Assembly (NCBI GenBank): GCA_007026445.1
Contig: VDMD01000086.1
Coordinates: forward strand, 43,109-107,108
Source of the DNA: Schizophyllum amplum
Lineage: Eukaryota > Basidiomycota > Agaricomycetes > Agaricales > Schizophyllaceae
Length of the DNA: 64,000 nucleotides
Direction of reading: 5' to 3'
The position numbers and the translations under genes are program-made. Of the stretch, positions 43,429-54,424 are shown piece after piece; position 1 is the first letter of the stretch; the number at the start of each line of letters is the position of its first letter. Below the pieces are notes generated by a model, which saw nothing but the letters and a program-made list of their open reading frames with translations, searched no databases and was not told where the DNA came from.

Positions 43429-44967
43429 CTATATAGTCGGCGTCCCCAGCTTGCTGGCATTCACATGCAAGAAGCCCATCAGCATTTCCAGGACCTCGTT
43501 CCCTCCCAAACGCTCGATCTCGGCATACGTTTGCTGCTCTAGTTTCTGCATCACCACAAGTGTGTAGTCATATGACTTCGTTGTGGTCCTCAGGTGGTCG
43601 ATGGCCTTTCTCTTGAGCGTCGGTGTACTTGGGCGTGCTTTTAGGATGTCTGTGGGGAACAGGGTCAGCAAGCGCAAAGCCTGACGTACAGCGAGTATCC
43701 GCACCTGGCAACAAAGGGTCCTGCGCATTTGCCTGGATTCCGTGTATCATCGGAAAGGAATATTTCCCCTCCGAGATGTCATCTGCGAAGCCTTTCGTTT
43801 CTGTGTACTACGCTCGCTTGTCAGCGTTTGCTGAAGGAGAGCGTCAGAGTGGCCGCACATACCTCTGTGCTGTACAGGTTCATGAAGTCATCGCGGATCT
43901 GGCCGTATATGCCTATCAGGTTCATGAGAGGGACATAATCCCTGCGCTGAGGTGAGGACTTTGATCCTAGGCGACGATAGGGACGCTCACCTTTCCGTGT
44001 TCTCAGTCGCACATGCCATCATCAAGCGCGCACCGAGACGCAACATGCCGCTCGCCTCTGTTGGCGTATACCGGTGAGTAAGGCGAAACCAAGACTCTGA
44101 GCGACTGACATACTCCCGTTGATCATGCGCAGATACTCTTCCTCGGAAGGACATCTGTGCGTATCCCGCCATAGAATGTCGAGCCCCTGACCTCGCATGA
44201 GGGAGAGGAATTCGTCTGCGGAGCTGGTCAGTTGTTTGTTCGTCTTCGACTTTTTTCCAGTGGCCTCTCGCTCTTCAATGGACAGCCTTCCATCGGACTG
44301 CGTCAGGCCAAAACTCGCCTGTCAGTATGCCCTCGAGACTGGGGTCCTTGACGGTGCAGAAGGGGCGCAGCTTGGCGAGATCGGCGTACGCCTTGCTGCA
44401 CGCGTAGTTCGCCGCGTTCATGGTTTGCGGGATGCCGAATACTATGTGGGCGGCTGCTCGTCATGTCACTGTCAGTACAAAGCGAAGCATGCAAGAGTCA
44501 GACAGTCGAAGCTTCACGCACCAGGTTGCCCGCGCCGCATGTCCGAGTTGTCCTCGATGTCGTCTAGCCTGTTTTGAATTCAGCGTAATCTCGTGGTCAT
44601 ACTTAGGCTGTCTCTGCTTCAGATACGCACATGAGCGACGCGGCGTGCAGGTCGGCGACAATCTGCGTGTGAGCTGCGCGGCTTGGGGCGGGACACTGAG
44701 CCACAAATTGAGCCCCGCGATGAGCTTGCCGCGGATGTCTTTGCCCTTGCGCGCGGCGGTGTAGGCGAAGGGCTGCATGATGGCCTTGGAGGATGGCGGT
44801 GAGCAGCAGCTCGACGCGGACGGTCGCACTTGGATTCAAGTGCGGGATGCGACTACTACTAGTAGGTGGCAACTTTGCTTTCCCCCCGGAGTACTTACCT
44901 TTTCATCTTCCTTCGCGTGCGCTGCTTCTGAGGGCAGGTGCGCGAGCACGTCGTCGAAGAGGGACAT
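43429..44967 (-). CDS. BTS1: Geranylgeranyl pyrophosphate synthase, apparent 1-nt frameshift in exon 2
   Basis: Nine exons: 44967-44899, 44784-44631, 44568-44522, 44453-44319, 44215-44114, 44057-43991, 43941-43863, 43807-43705 and 43649-43429; about 325 residues once the break is allowed for. GKDIRGKLIAGLNLWL, the first aspartate motif DDIEDNSDMRRG, HRGQG-type LMRGQGLDILWRD, the second motif DDFMN, and TKGFADDISEGKYSFP identify a fungal prenyl transferase that adds isopentenyl units to make C20 diphosphate for protein prenylation and isoprenoids. Exon 2 is one base short: after VPPQAAQ the frame slips near 44665 and resumes as IVADLHAASLM. Intron 4 begins GC rather than GT. Everything else is conserved, so sequence error is more likely than gene loss. 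Confidence 0.9.
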
Positions 44968-45177
44968 GGTGGTGGTCAGATACACGACGGGCCCGAGGCG
45001 GGCGGCGTCTGGCCGGCGTTATCGATGGCGTCGTACGACACGGCCTCTACTGAGATGTAAGGTGGGCGCTCCGAGACGGAGGGAGGGATGATTGACGCAA
45101 TCATTGACTCACTAGGGTCCCACCTTCGCGCTCAAGGATGCAGTGGCTGAGCGCTGTGGGTTGGGAGGACAGCAGAA

Positions 45178-45519
45178 TACTGTACTGTTTCGACCGGGTG
45201 TTCGCGTCATGCGTCACAGAGGCCTATGAACTGAACTTATCCGGGAACCGTCACACATCACAGCCGGTCGTGAACGTCAAAAAATATTCGAATTAATGTC
45301 CTATTTTCTCCAAAATTTTTGTTGACCCTCTAAATGTGTGCATATCACCTTTTTGCATTGGTTATACCACTTAAAATTGCTGTAACAACCATTTTAAGTG
45401 TCTAAAAACACCATTTATTATGTTCGTCACACCCGGCCCGGAGCCGTGAACTGGAAGATGGGGAAGTTCAGACCGTCATGCGTCACACCCAGCGAACACC
45501 CGGTCGAAACAGTACAGTA
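45178..45519. mobile_element. Tc1/mariner-type MITE with TA target duplication
   Basis: TA then CTGTACTGTTTCGACCGGGT (continuing GTTCGC) at the left; the right end is its exact inverse followed by TA. The perfect inverted repeat is 26 bp inside the TA pair, on a ~338-bp AT-rich core with no coding capacity. Confidence 0.8.
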
Positions 45520-46019
45520 TGGCGACGAAAATTGTTGCCATTGTGATATTATGTAAGGCGTGTACTGATACGGCCCTGATATCGCGCTGTCTAATGGGCG
45601 GGAAACAAAAAGACTCCAGTATTTGGACGAAAGGCCAAGCCGACGCCATGGAGGGAAAAGTCAGTTCGGATTCGGAAGCGATGCGCACTGTCATCACGTG
45701 ATATGAGGTTCGACTTCCAGTGCCACCCCAAACTTCAAAGTGAAGTAGCTGTCGTCCGCCGGCGTTACGCTGACATTTCGTCCCGAGATGAAGGAGAAAG
45801 AATCATTGCATAATGGTACATACAGTGTGTTACACAGATAAATAAACCTATAAGTTAGATGCATAGGGATCAAGCAGTGTTCCGTAAGTGGTCCTTCCGG
45901 GCTACACGACTTCCATAGGGTATCGCGCCGGCAGCCAAAGTACGATCGTAACATAGGGAGAGACATAGAGATGGTCGGCAAGATTCAATGCTCGGCCAAC
46001 GGCATCTGCTGCGGCGTCT
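45520..46019. other. Intergenic, no gene recognised
   Basis: Between the MITE and the 3' end of the minus-strand cyclin gene. Confidence 0.45.
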
Positions 46020-46999
46020 TCACAGGACGGCCACCGCACAGATCTCGTCCAGCGGCGTATCGCTAAGCACGAGGTGTGGCTTCGAAGCGGCGACCGTGCG
46101 GACGGGCTTGTGTGCCTTTTGTGCAGACGCGCAGACAGAACGGCGCGCTGCGTCGTCCACGAGCGCTGCTGGCGAGCACGGGTAGACCTCGGCTGGGGAG
46201 ATGATTGCGGAGGGCGGAGTGCGTGGCGGACTCGAGTCAACGGACGACACGGGGCTGGTGGGCATGTCGCGCAGGACTTCTTCGATCTCGTCCGCTTGCG
46301 CGAGGTGGTGGACATTGGGGCAACGGTGCCGCCGCGAGGGGCTGGACTCTTCGCAGCTGAGTATGGCGCCGCAGTGCGGAAGCAGATTGTCCTCCGTAAT
46401 GCCCAGGGTAAAATCGAGGACGCCGAGGAACTCGCGCTCGATGAGACCGATGTCCGCCTTCGAGAATTCGCCGGTGTACCGTGCCCAGTGGCTATTCTTC
46501 GGGGAAGAGTCGTTGAGGTACTGGGAGGGATGTTAGATTTCGATTCATACAGCGCGACGTGGCAGGGAACATACCTTGGCTGCAACGATAAGGGCGCCGA
46601 GGAAGATGCGCTCGTGCACGTAGGCGTCGGACGCCACGCGCAGGTGCGGCTTGCACCGATCGATGTAGGCGAGGAGAACGAGCACGACGGTGATGGGAAC
46701 TTCGGAGCGTGCGATGACTTGCGCGACGAACTCGGTGAACTTGGCACGTTCGGGGTCGCCGCGAGACGAACGGCCGCGGGTGGACATGTTCGGGCGCCCG
46801 AGGGCGTAATCGACGGTGTCAACGATCACGTCCACGATGTAATCTGTAGATGATAGTTGAGTGTCGTGAATATTTCATGATAGGATGCTAACGTACCGAT
46901 CACTGCGCGATTGACCGGGACGTCTAGGACATCCGCAATCGCAGGATGATGGAGAGCCGGGTCGACGAGGCTAAGGTGGTGCACAATGCGCGACTTCAT
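46020..46999 (-). CDS. Pho80/PCL-type cyclin
   Basis: Three exons (46999-46897, 46843-46575 and 46520-46020), 290 residues, phases consistent. The cyclin box spans about residues 35-155: FTEFVAQVIARSEVPITVVL, then LAYIDRCKPHL, then ERIFLGALIVAAKYLND, SHWARYTGEFSKADIGLIE and REFLGVLDF. The order and the WARYTG segment are typical of PCL cyclins, which activate Pho85/CDK5-type kinases in cell-cycle, polarity or phosphate signalling. The ~130-residue C-terminal tail is Ser/Pro-rich with S/T-P sites (SPVSSVDSSPPRTPPSA), likely for regulation. Which PCL subfamily it belongs to is not decided. Confidence 0.9.
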
Positions 47000-48303
47000 G
47001 GTGATTGAGGCGGGGTGGAAGAGCCAAGATGAGTCTAAAATCTGGAGGCGGGGGCGGCTGCAGTTGACGACATGCCTCGACCATCGAGGCTCTTATATGA
47101 GCAGACGGAAGACATGCCAAGAATCCGGTGCGCTGATAGCGCGTGTAGGGTATGAAAAGAACGTCGAGGCCGTTCCCGTATCTGGCGCAAGGTTTACGGG
47201 CCTGGATTGTACGCTCTGGACTCGCTGATCCGGAAAACAAAATGACGGGCGGAGGTCGGGCCCTCGGGGATTGATGTGCTCTGGGATATGATCTCTATCC
47301 GCACCCCGCCGTCTCAATCCCGTGATTGTTGTGTCTCGATTTCTCGACGGAGTCGAGTACAGAGACAGCGACAGATTTTGGGACCTCCCATTGAGCGCGC
47401 CAGCGTATTCTTCATGTTCGTTCGTAATTCCGCATGACCACGCGGGCCACCCTGGGACGGGGAGGACCAGGGGAGGACATCCATGTACGAACGTTCTGGG
47501 TGATGATGAGGGTACGAGCAAGGTCTGGATGCGGCGCGCGCAGGATGCCGGCACGCATGCCGCATATTTCTCATTGGCTGAAGGCGCTCGGCATCTCGGC
47601 TCTGCTTGGACCTCCCTCCAGGACGGTCTGGAGGCAGATTTTCTACATATTCCTCTCTACGCTGTACAATCACCTGCAACCTACTGATCTCTGAGACTCA
47701 ATCTCTACGACGCTATCTGTGTTCCAGATCCCCTGCAACGGAGGCAATGTAAGCAACCTCGTCAACTGAATCCTGGGTGCGTCCAATTCGGGCTGCATTC
47801 CATCGGAACGGTAGCGCTCTGACGTGAAGATGACTGACCGGAGGTCCTGATGACGGGTGGGCTCGTCAGAGTTCGGAAAAGTACCGTTCCGATTGCTTGC
47901 GCGAAGCTCGTCCGGTACGTTCGCTCTGCTGCAAGGGACCCGACTCTACCGAGGATTCTGCTAGCAAGCCCAGGCCTGCTCTGCTGTCCGAGATACTCAT
48001 ACTTCCTTGCGTCTTCCGTATCTTTCGCATATCTCTCTCTCGCTGTTCTACCTTCTCTTCCCCGGTTCGAACGGCGTCGGTCACGGTACGACTTCCCACC
48101 GAGCCACCAGCCACGCGGTCCGGCGTCTGCCGCCGACGTTGATGTGACGAATGTGACGTTGAACATGTGCCTGCTGCACCTTTTCTGGAACAAGGCGCTT
48201 GCCATCCAGCAAACCACCATCTCTTCCAGTTTTCTCTTCATCTAGTCTACATCGCTGCGCCCGCTGCTCCTCTCAGCGAAATTGTAAGGCCCCGCTGAAG
48301 TCA
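47000..48303. other. Gene-poor interval
   Basis: Cyclin promoter and about 1 kb in which overlapping open frames occur on both strands without a recognisable product. Confidence 0.4.
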
Positions 48304-49300
48304 ATGTCTAGCCCTTTCCTCTTCCCGCCACACAGGGCCACAAATTCGCGACGGCACCCACGTCAGTCGTCGGAGCGGTATAATCGGGCAGAAGATGTCC
48401 TCCAGCTACGCCCATGCGACGTTGTGGGTGTCTTCCTCGGCTGCAGCGGACTCGTTCGCAGACTTCGCATCTCGCAAGTTCGCCTATACGAGGAGCGGGA
48501 ATTGCCGATGCACGAGTTCCTACGTGTCGACTTTTACGACAGGCAGACAGGGCTTTGCAATTGCATTCTCGTTGAGCGAGCGGCGCCAGTCGAAGTATGC
48601 TTACAATCATTAGCCAGATTATCCTTGTCGGGTTGACGAATTTGGCAGGCGGTCGTTGACGCCGACAATGGCGTCTTCAAGACCATGACATGTATATTCT
48701 CCGGAGGCAAGGCAGTGGATAGCTTCCTCGTTCCTTGCCGTCATGATTATACGCACCGACCAAGAGAGCTGTCCGACGGTCACTATAGGCTGCTTTACGC
48801 ATTCCGGTCTTGCCATGAGCAGCAGATCCCGCTCGCCAAGCTCGCTGTCGCGTGCTCTATTATGAGTCAAAGACAGCCGCTGTACAAATCCATCACGGCG
48901 CAATGCTTCTGGTATGCGCGGTCCATCTTCGGGATTGTCACACTCGCTACAGGTTCGTCGGTCGTAGCTATGTGCCAAGGCTGAGGCTGACGGCTCTCTC
49001 CAGGATGTCCGGCATGCGTGCCTGCTACTCCAGACGCAGTCTGTTCCAGGAAAAATGCTCTGTACCGAGGCGTCAAGGCACTAGCGCAAGCTCGTGCTGA
49101 CCATCACCGCAAATCTGATTACGGTGACTTCAAGGAGGCTTGGAGGACATTCAAGCGAAGATTATTAGATGCGTGAGTGTCTTTTGCTCTGACGACCTAA
49201 TCATTACTTATTTTTTGAGAGTTGCTGTGAATCGAGCAGCGCACGACAGCACTCGATTGCGGAATCTCTACACCGACCAGGCCCCGTGTCCGTAATATAA
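48304..49300 (+). CDS. Conserved-looking protein of unknown function
   Basis: Four exons fit: 48304-48594, 48649-48952, 49004-49172 and 49222-49300; 280 residues. Readable blocks are HEFLRVDFYDRQTGLCNCIL, VVDADNGVFKTMTCIFSGG, SIMSQRQPLYKSITAQCFWY then ARSIFGIVTLATG, and a Cys-pair segment GCPACVPATPDAVC followed by a basic helix. The style matches a family of Agaricomycete hypothetical proteins, but I cannot name it. The first ATG in frame is 48304; upstream exons are possible because the open frame continues. The last acceptor (TTGAGAG) is weak. Confidence 0.55.
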
Positions 49301-49679
49301 GGCGCTGGACGGCTAGATAGACGGTCTATGACTACATGTATCTTTACCAGGACTGGCGGGAGATTGACCTTGCTTGGCTCGTGAAATCATGGTACGCGGT
49401 GCTGCGTATAAAATCTTCCGCGCCTCAAAACCGGCTTACCGGCTGCCCGAAGTCTGGCCCGAGGCTTTCGTGCCTCACAGACGTACTTATCATCCAATGA
49501 CACCGCACATTTGTAGTGCGTTCATGTGCTTCATAAAGTGGGCATTGGTATATCGTAGAGCTGAGAACTCGGAAAATAGAATGTAAGTCAGTTCGACACT
49601 GAGGGAGCGGCTGCATTGCATATATTCTAATAAGCATATGCAGAGATAGTAAGTAGCTGGTGGACACTGGAGAGTATAA
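49301..49679. other. Intergenic, no gene recognised
   Basis: Short spacer between convergent units. Confidence 0.45.
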
Positions 49680-50480
49680 CTAAGCGCTTAGTACGTCTGT
49701 GTTATAAACAATGAAAATTCCCGATGCCTGAAGCTTCTTATGAAACTTTCTGACGTTGTACGGATTCAAGAACATCTTGTCACCTCTCGAGCGAACGAGA
49801 ACAGTCAACACCTTCCCTTCGGGCGGAGACAGACCGGCCTTCTGACGGCCCAACATAATCGCGACGACCTCCTGGTACGCGATGCCTTGACAAGTCACCT
49901 CCAGGTAAGACAGAGCCTTGGCGCGCTGGGATTTCTGCTCAAGGGCCCTGAGCAGCGGCCTGGCGATGTCGACGTTATCTTGGGCTTGGATGATGAACGA
50001 ACTCAAGCACGGAAGCTTCTCCACAATGGTCGCGGCAATATCCGCACTGTAGACCGGGCCGATAAGGGAGACGTGGGTGAGAGTTGAGATGGAAGGGGTC
50101 AGGAATCGGGAGAGAAGTAGGTACTCGATGTTGGACGTGTAGTAGGCTCCGTCGTCGAGCTCAATCCGAAAGCTCTGAAGACCAGTGAGCTGAACACGAT
50201 TCAAGAACAGTGCAAGCTCTCTCGAGTCTTCAATGGTGGGACAACCGAAGATCCCAAGTCGTCTGACGCTAGTACGAGCCGACAAGTCTGAACCGCTCAG
50301 GTCCGTCACTGTCAGCCTAAGGCGCCGGGGTCTGTTATCTGGCTCGTCGTCCGCGCGTGCCACAAATCATAATGCGATGTCGCGAATGCTGTCTGAGGGG
50401 TCGCTTTTGACAGCGCCCCAGAGCTGCCGCGTCGACGGAAACTCGAGATCAGCTGGCGGCGACGATGTGGAATCGGAGCA
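49680..50480 (-). pseudogene. F-box/LRR-like relic with an in-frame stop
   Basis: The minus frame to 49680 encodes LRR-style text (SVRRLGIFGCPTIEDSREL, then LQSFRIELDDGAYYTSNIEY and FLTPSISTLTHVSLIGPV), ending GIFIVYNTDVLSA. Upstream in the same frame is PADLEFPSTRQLWGAV then SIRDIAL, interrupted by TGA (about 50373-50375) before FVARADDEP. No ATG precedes the open part. It belongs to a different F-box/LRR subfamily from the four-copy family in this window. It is called a relic because of the stop; a missed intron across the stop is the alternative. Confidence 0.45.
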
Positions 50481-51664
50481 GTCGGGCTCGCCACATTGAG
50501 AGGAACGGAGACCACGAGATACAGAGACAGGGCCGAGCTGATAGGAGGTGGTCGCCCGGCGCCGCTTCCTCTCCAGAGCCGGCTTCAAGAGTGGGTGGTA
50601 TTGTGGAGGTTTCTGGTACTTGCGCATCGACATGTCGTTGTGGCGTCGGACAGCTGGAACCCTGTGCATCGCAGTGGAAGGCGCGCTATGCCAGGACACG
50701 ATGTTCGGGATGCGCTTCGAGAGCGCAAAGACACTGGAGGAAACGTGAGAGACTGTTCTGGCAGCATATTGTAACACGCACTTGCGGCGGGATCCCGAGC
50801 TATATACTGCTTCTGCGCCATTTGCAGACTTGTAGTAGCCATGGCTGCCGTTCATAGTGGTTGGGAACATGTTTGGCGTAGTAATATGCGCGGTGAAGGG
50901 CTCAGAATATGGGAGGACGGGCTAGATGGAGGGATTCGAATATCTGTTCGATTATAAACATGGCGGGTACCCTTGTGTCCTCATCGAGATACATGGCTCA
51001 TTGTTCCTCATCTGGGCTGTTGTCCGTGCAGGCTCATCGTTGAGGCGGCAGTGCGTGCGACCGCATTGCATTACCAGCGAGAAGCGCGCTCGAGTAGTAA
51101 GCGATTGCGAGCGCGGGACATCCTACGAGGGCTTCAATGCCGGATCTCTAAAGTGTGAAGAAAGAGCAAGCTTGCCTGAGTAGCCCGACAATGGCGACCA
51201 AATAGCGACAGCTTCTCGAGCCTGAAGCGCAGGTTACATAACTCAGGGCTCACTAGGGAGCTATAAGCATGCGACCGCAGACCTGCGCGGACAGAAGTGG
51301 CGACATACCGTGGCACTGATCAAATAGACGGTCAAAGCTCCAGACCAGTCCCAAACCAGAACAATAGCAGGCTGACCGAGCAAAACACGTGACGGACACT
51401 GAGTTGACTACATAAGGCCTCCCATCCCGTTGTGACACTTCGTTCCACGTCTCGTCGGGGACTGCGACCAGGACGGGCATTCAAGGAGCTCCGGGCACGG
51501 GCCAGAGGATAGCACCTTGGTGCGACTCCTCCGGCCTGCGCAGTCTGGGTGTGGAGTGTACTGAGGTTTGCGTTAACTGGGGTGGCGGTAACTGCACGCC
51601 TCTGAATCTGCTTGCTATCATGGCGAGTGGTGAAAGAGGCGTGTGGCGACGAGGCGATGGCGCC

Positions 51665-51690
51665 CCTCGGCTTCGGCCGAGGTCTTTTTT
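51665..51690 (+). other. UUCG-capped hairpin followed by T6
   Basis: CCTCGGC, loop TTCG, GCCGAGG, then TC and six T. This is the look of the 3' end of a structured polymerase III transcript, but the upstream 200 bases did not match an RNA family I know. Confidence 0.35.
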
Positions 51691-51704
51691 ACGCAAGGGC
51701 ATGT

Positions 51705-51720
51705 CTAACCCTAACCCTAA
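51705..51720. repeat. Interstitial telomere-like repeat
   Basis: CTAACCCTAACCCTAA, about 2.5 copies of the TTAGGG unit on the minus strand. Confidence 0.7.
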
Positions 51721-52052
51721 GCGCGCGTTCCCAGAGTGGCCATTGTTCTTGTTACGGCGATCTCACCATGTCTTCAACCTTCACTATTGCCCTTGTCTCT
51801 GAACGAAGCCGAACTTCGATATCTTCTCACACTCTCATAATAATCATCCCCCATAAGTTCCTCACGCGCATTCCAGGCGCCTTCGGCGCGTTGGCCGTCT
51901 TATCTCGGGCGATTGTCTTCGGAACTCTGGCATGAGGTACGCCTGCCCGCTATCCCTCCCGGCCCTTACTTGTGTAGCTCAAGCAAGCCGATAGGTCCTG
52001 TCAAACTGCTCCGCCGAAGCCGTACTTAATTCGGCGAAGGCTTGTCGAGCTT

Positions 52053-52071
52053 TCCGCGACATTGTCGCGGA
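52053..52071. repeat. Perfect short palindrome
   Basis: TCCGCGACA, one base, TGTCGCGGA. Confidence 0.6.
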
Positions 52072-52324
52072 CCGTAACCTTCACGCCATTAAGGGATATC
52101 TCATACTTATGAATATTTGCATATCTTCCAGTCGAGACAGAAAGACAGCTTCGTCGTTATGACTCTGCGCGTGGCCGAGTCCGACTTTAATGATTGGACG
52201 GTCGTCGAGCTGACAGTGACAATTGGCACCCAGTAGCTGAGCCAAGTATCGTTATCCAGTCTACGTGCGATTTTGCATTAAGTACCCAGCGGAGATAGCA
52301 GGGACAGAAACGAAAAGTACGATC

Positions 52325-54283
52325 CTACATCCCCATCATCTGCGAGCGACTCTCTGCCACCATGTTCGCCACTCTTTCCTGAGCCGCCGCGAGGTCCTCC
52401 AACCGCGACGTGCCACTGGCAATGCCAAGCTGCATCTCTGTCAACCTTGCGGCGACATCCAGCGCCTCCAGTTCCATCACGCAAATCCCGCTTACGTGCT
52501 CGCACAGCGGGGACATCCCGTCCTCCCAGACTGCAACGATGGTCCCCATACGCTTACCACCGTTGTACTCGCCAGCGATCTCCACAATCTGCCGCTCGTG
52601 TCGATTAGAGAGGTGGACGTATAACATATAGTGGTAGCGCCGGTCTGGGTCGACAAGTTTGATGTCCTCGATGATGGCGCGTGCATTCCTGCGCACCTGG
52701 GCAGCACAAAGTCTTCCGATGAAGTCCATATCGCGTGCAGAGGTCCGTCCTACGTGCGCGTCATTATGAGATCCGACAAAATCGTGAGCTTGTCACTTAC
52801 CAACAAGCGTGTCGCACACCTTCCGATGGCATTGGCGCCAGTGTACCCTTTGGCACTGGATGGAGCAATAGACAGCGTCCCAGCAATTGCTGCATCGGAG
52901 GAGTTTGGTCGTATCCGCTTCCCTGCAGCACTTTCCACTACCGTCCTATGCCTACGTGTCAGAACGAGCATAATGTATTAGAACTTGTATCCTTACCTGA
53001 TCTGGGCAACATCCTAGACAGTGCTGCCTTGATATCCTTCGCTCTACTTGCGTGCTTTCGAGGAGAGGATATCGAGCCTGGTACATGGCGACTAGGTCCA
53101 CGAACATCGGATTCATCTCGTATAGCTCGGATGCCTTCTCTACTACCTCGGCGCCATGTTTCTTGTGGAATGCGGCGAGCACTCGCCAAGAGACGAAGCC
53201 GCGGAAGAGGATGATCAATGCAGTGGATAGCCTCTTTTGGTACGACTCGGCGATCATATCAGAGGTAGGCGGAGCGATGGTGGCCATTCGAATGAGGACG
53301 TCGATAGCGCCGTGCTCGATGGACAATTCCAATGCACGATAGCTAGACGCGCTGGTCCATAGCTGCTCCAAGTACCGGCAGGCGTAGAAGACGGCCCTCC
53401 AGGCCTTCATCTCCAGGGCGTAATGGAGACTTTCGATAACGGCGACGACATCCTTGCTTGACACAATGGAGGGGGCGAGCTCTGGGATATCGTCGACGAG
53501 GTTGCTGGCGACATAATACAAGTTCTCTAGCGCCTCGTAGTCGTCCGGCGTTCGAATGGACTGCGAGCTCTGTCTTATGCACCGACAAAGTCTACGAGGA
53601 TCTCGTTTGGTGGCTTGCAGAAGGGCCTTGCTGACAATGTCCGGCATGTTGCCATCTGGCGGCACCGGAAGCGATACGCAGAGAGCGGCGACCCAGTCCA
53701 ATATCTGTGACTGTAGCGTCCCACTCGGTTCTTCGGTGTACCGGTGGAAGTTCACCCAAACATCGCAGGCGTAATCCGCTATCCGGGTAGTCGGTACGAA
53801 TTCAACGAAGCGGTCGGTGCCGATGAGGGGCTTCAACACGGCGTCTATGATAGACAGAATTACGAGGATGACATCGAGATTATATCTGGGATCAGAGACC
53901 CGCTGAACGTTCTTGTTCATCGGATGTAGGAACTCGATCCAGTCGAGCGCAGCTGGAGCAGCGGCGGCGTACAGAGAGTCCCAGATACGCGAGGGATACG
54001 GAGACAGTTTGGTGTCGAAGAGCGCACTGCACATCACCCCAAAGCGCTTGAGCTCATGTCGCGCATTGTAGGTGGCTGAAGGCGGGAGGGGTAGAGGCGG
54101 CTGATTCGGCTTCCTCTGCGGGGGTCCTTCATCGAAGCCTCGAAAGAGACGTCCGCGCGCGAGTGCAGCCTTCAACTTCGCAAGGGCAGCTTGTGGCGAA
54201 ATAGTCGTCGGCCTCCCTTCTGTCATATTCATGAACAGTTCCATGAGGTCCGAGAGTTCGCTGGGTTCATGTGAGGCAGACAT
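52325..54283 (-). CDS. MYND-type zinc finger protein
   Basis: Three exons (54283-52997, 52945-52801 and 52749-52325), 618 residues, phases consistent. The first ~430 residues are helical, of the type common in Agaricomycete MYND proteins (for example PAALDWIEFLHPMNKN and TALIILFRGFVSWRVLAAFH). Exon 2 encodes the zinc finger: KCCREADTTKLLRCSNCW then AVYCSIQCQRVHWRQCHRKV and C, the C-x-C...C-x2-C...YCS-x2-CQ-x3-W-x2-H-x3-C order of MYND. The finger normally mediates binding to proline-rich partners. The C-terminal ~140 residues have no recognised domain. Divergent from RPC11 across 141 bases, which probably act as a shared promoter. Confidence 0.88.
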
Positions 54284-54424
54284 GACACTCAACTTTGAGA
54301 GGGATGACGGGGTTGTGGCAGGGTTGTGGCCCTGGGAAATATTCGTATGCTTTTCGAGCACGTGCCAAATTACCCAATTCGGCAGGCATTGTTCTTTTTT
54401 TCGTACCAAACAGCAGCAAAGACG

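Larger units (their letters stand above)
50481..52324. other. Long gene-poor interval
   Basis: No gene with recognisable product. Contains a UUCG-type hairpin with T-run (51665-51690), a telomere-like repeat (51705-51720) and a palindrome (52053-52071). Confidence 0.45.

Noticed and set aside
45700..45730. GGTTCGACTTCCAG as a possible tRNA B box
   Set aside because: No matching A box or cloverleaf around it. I found no convincing tRNA gene in the window.
45902..46822. 306-codon minus frame overlapping the cyclin
   Set aside because: Ser/Arg/Thr-rich shadow in another frame; the cyclin box lies in the frame used here.
47762..48241. 159-codon minus frame as a gene
   Set aside because: No recognisable content, Arg/Ser-rich, and partly overlaps other equally weak frames.
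51705..51720. Chromosome end
   Set aside because: Only about 2.5 repeat units, with ordinary genes on both sides.
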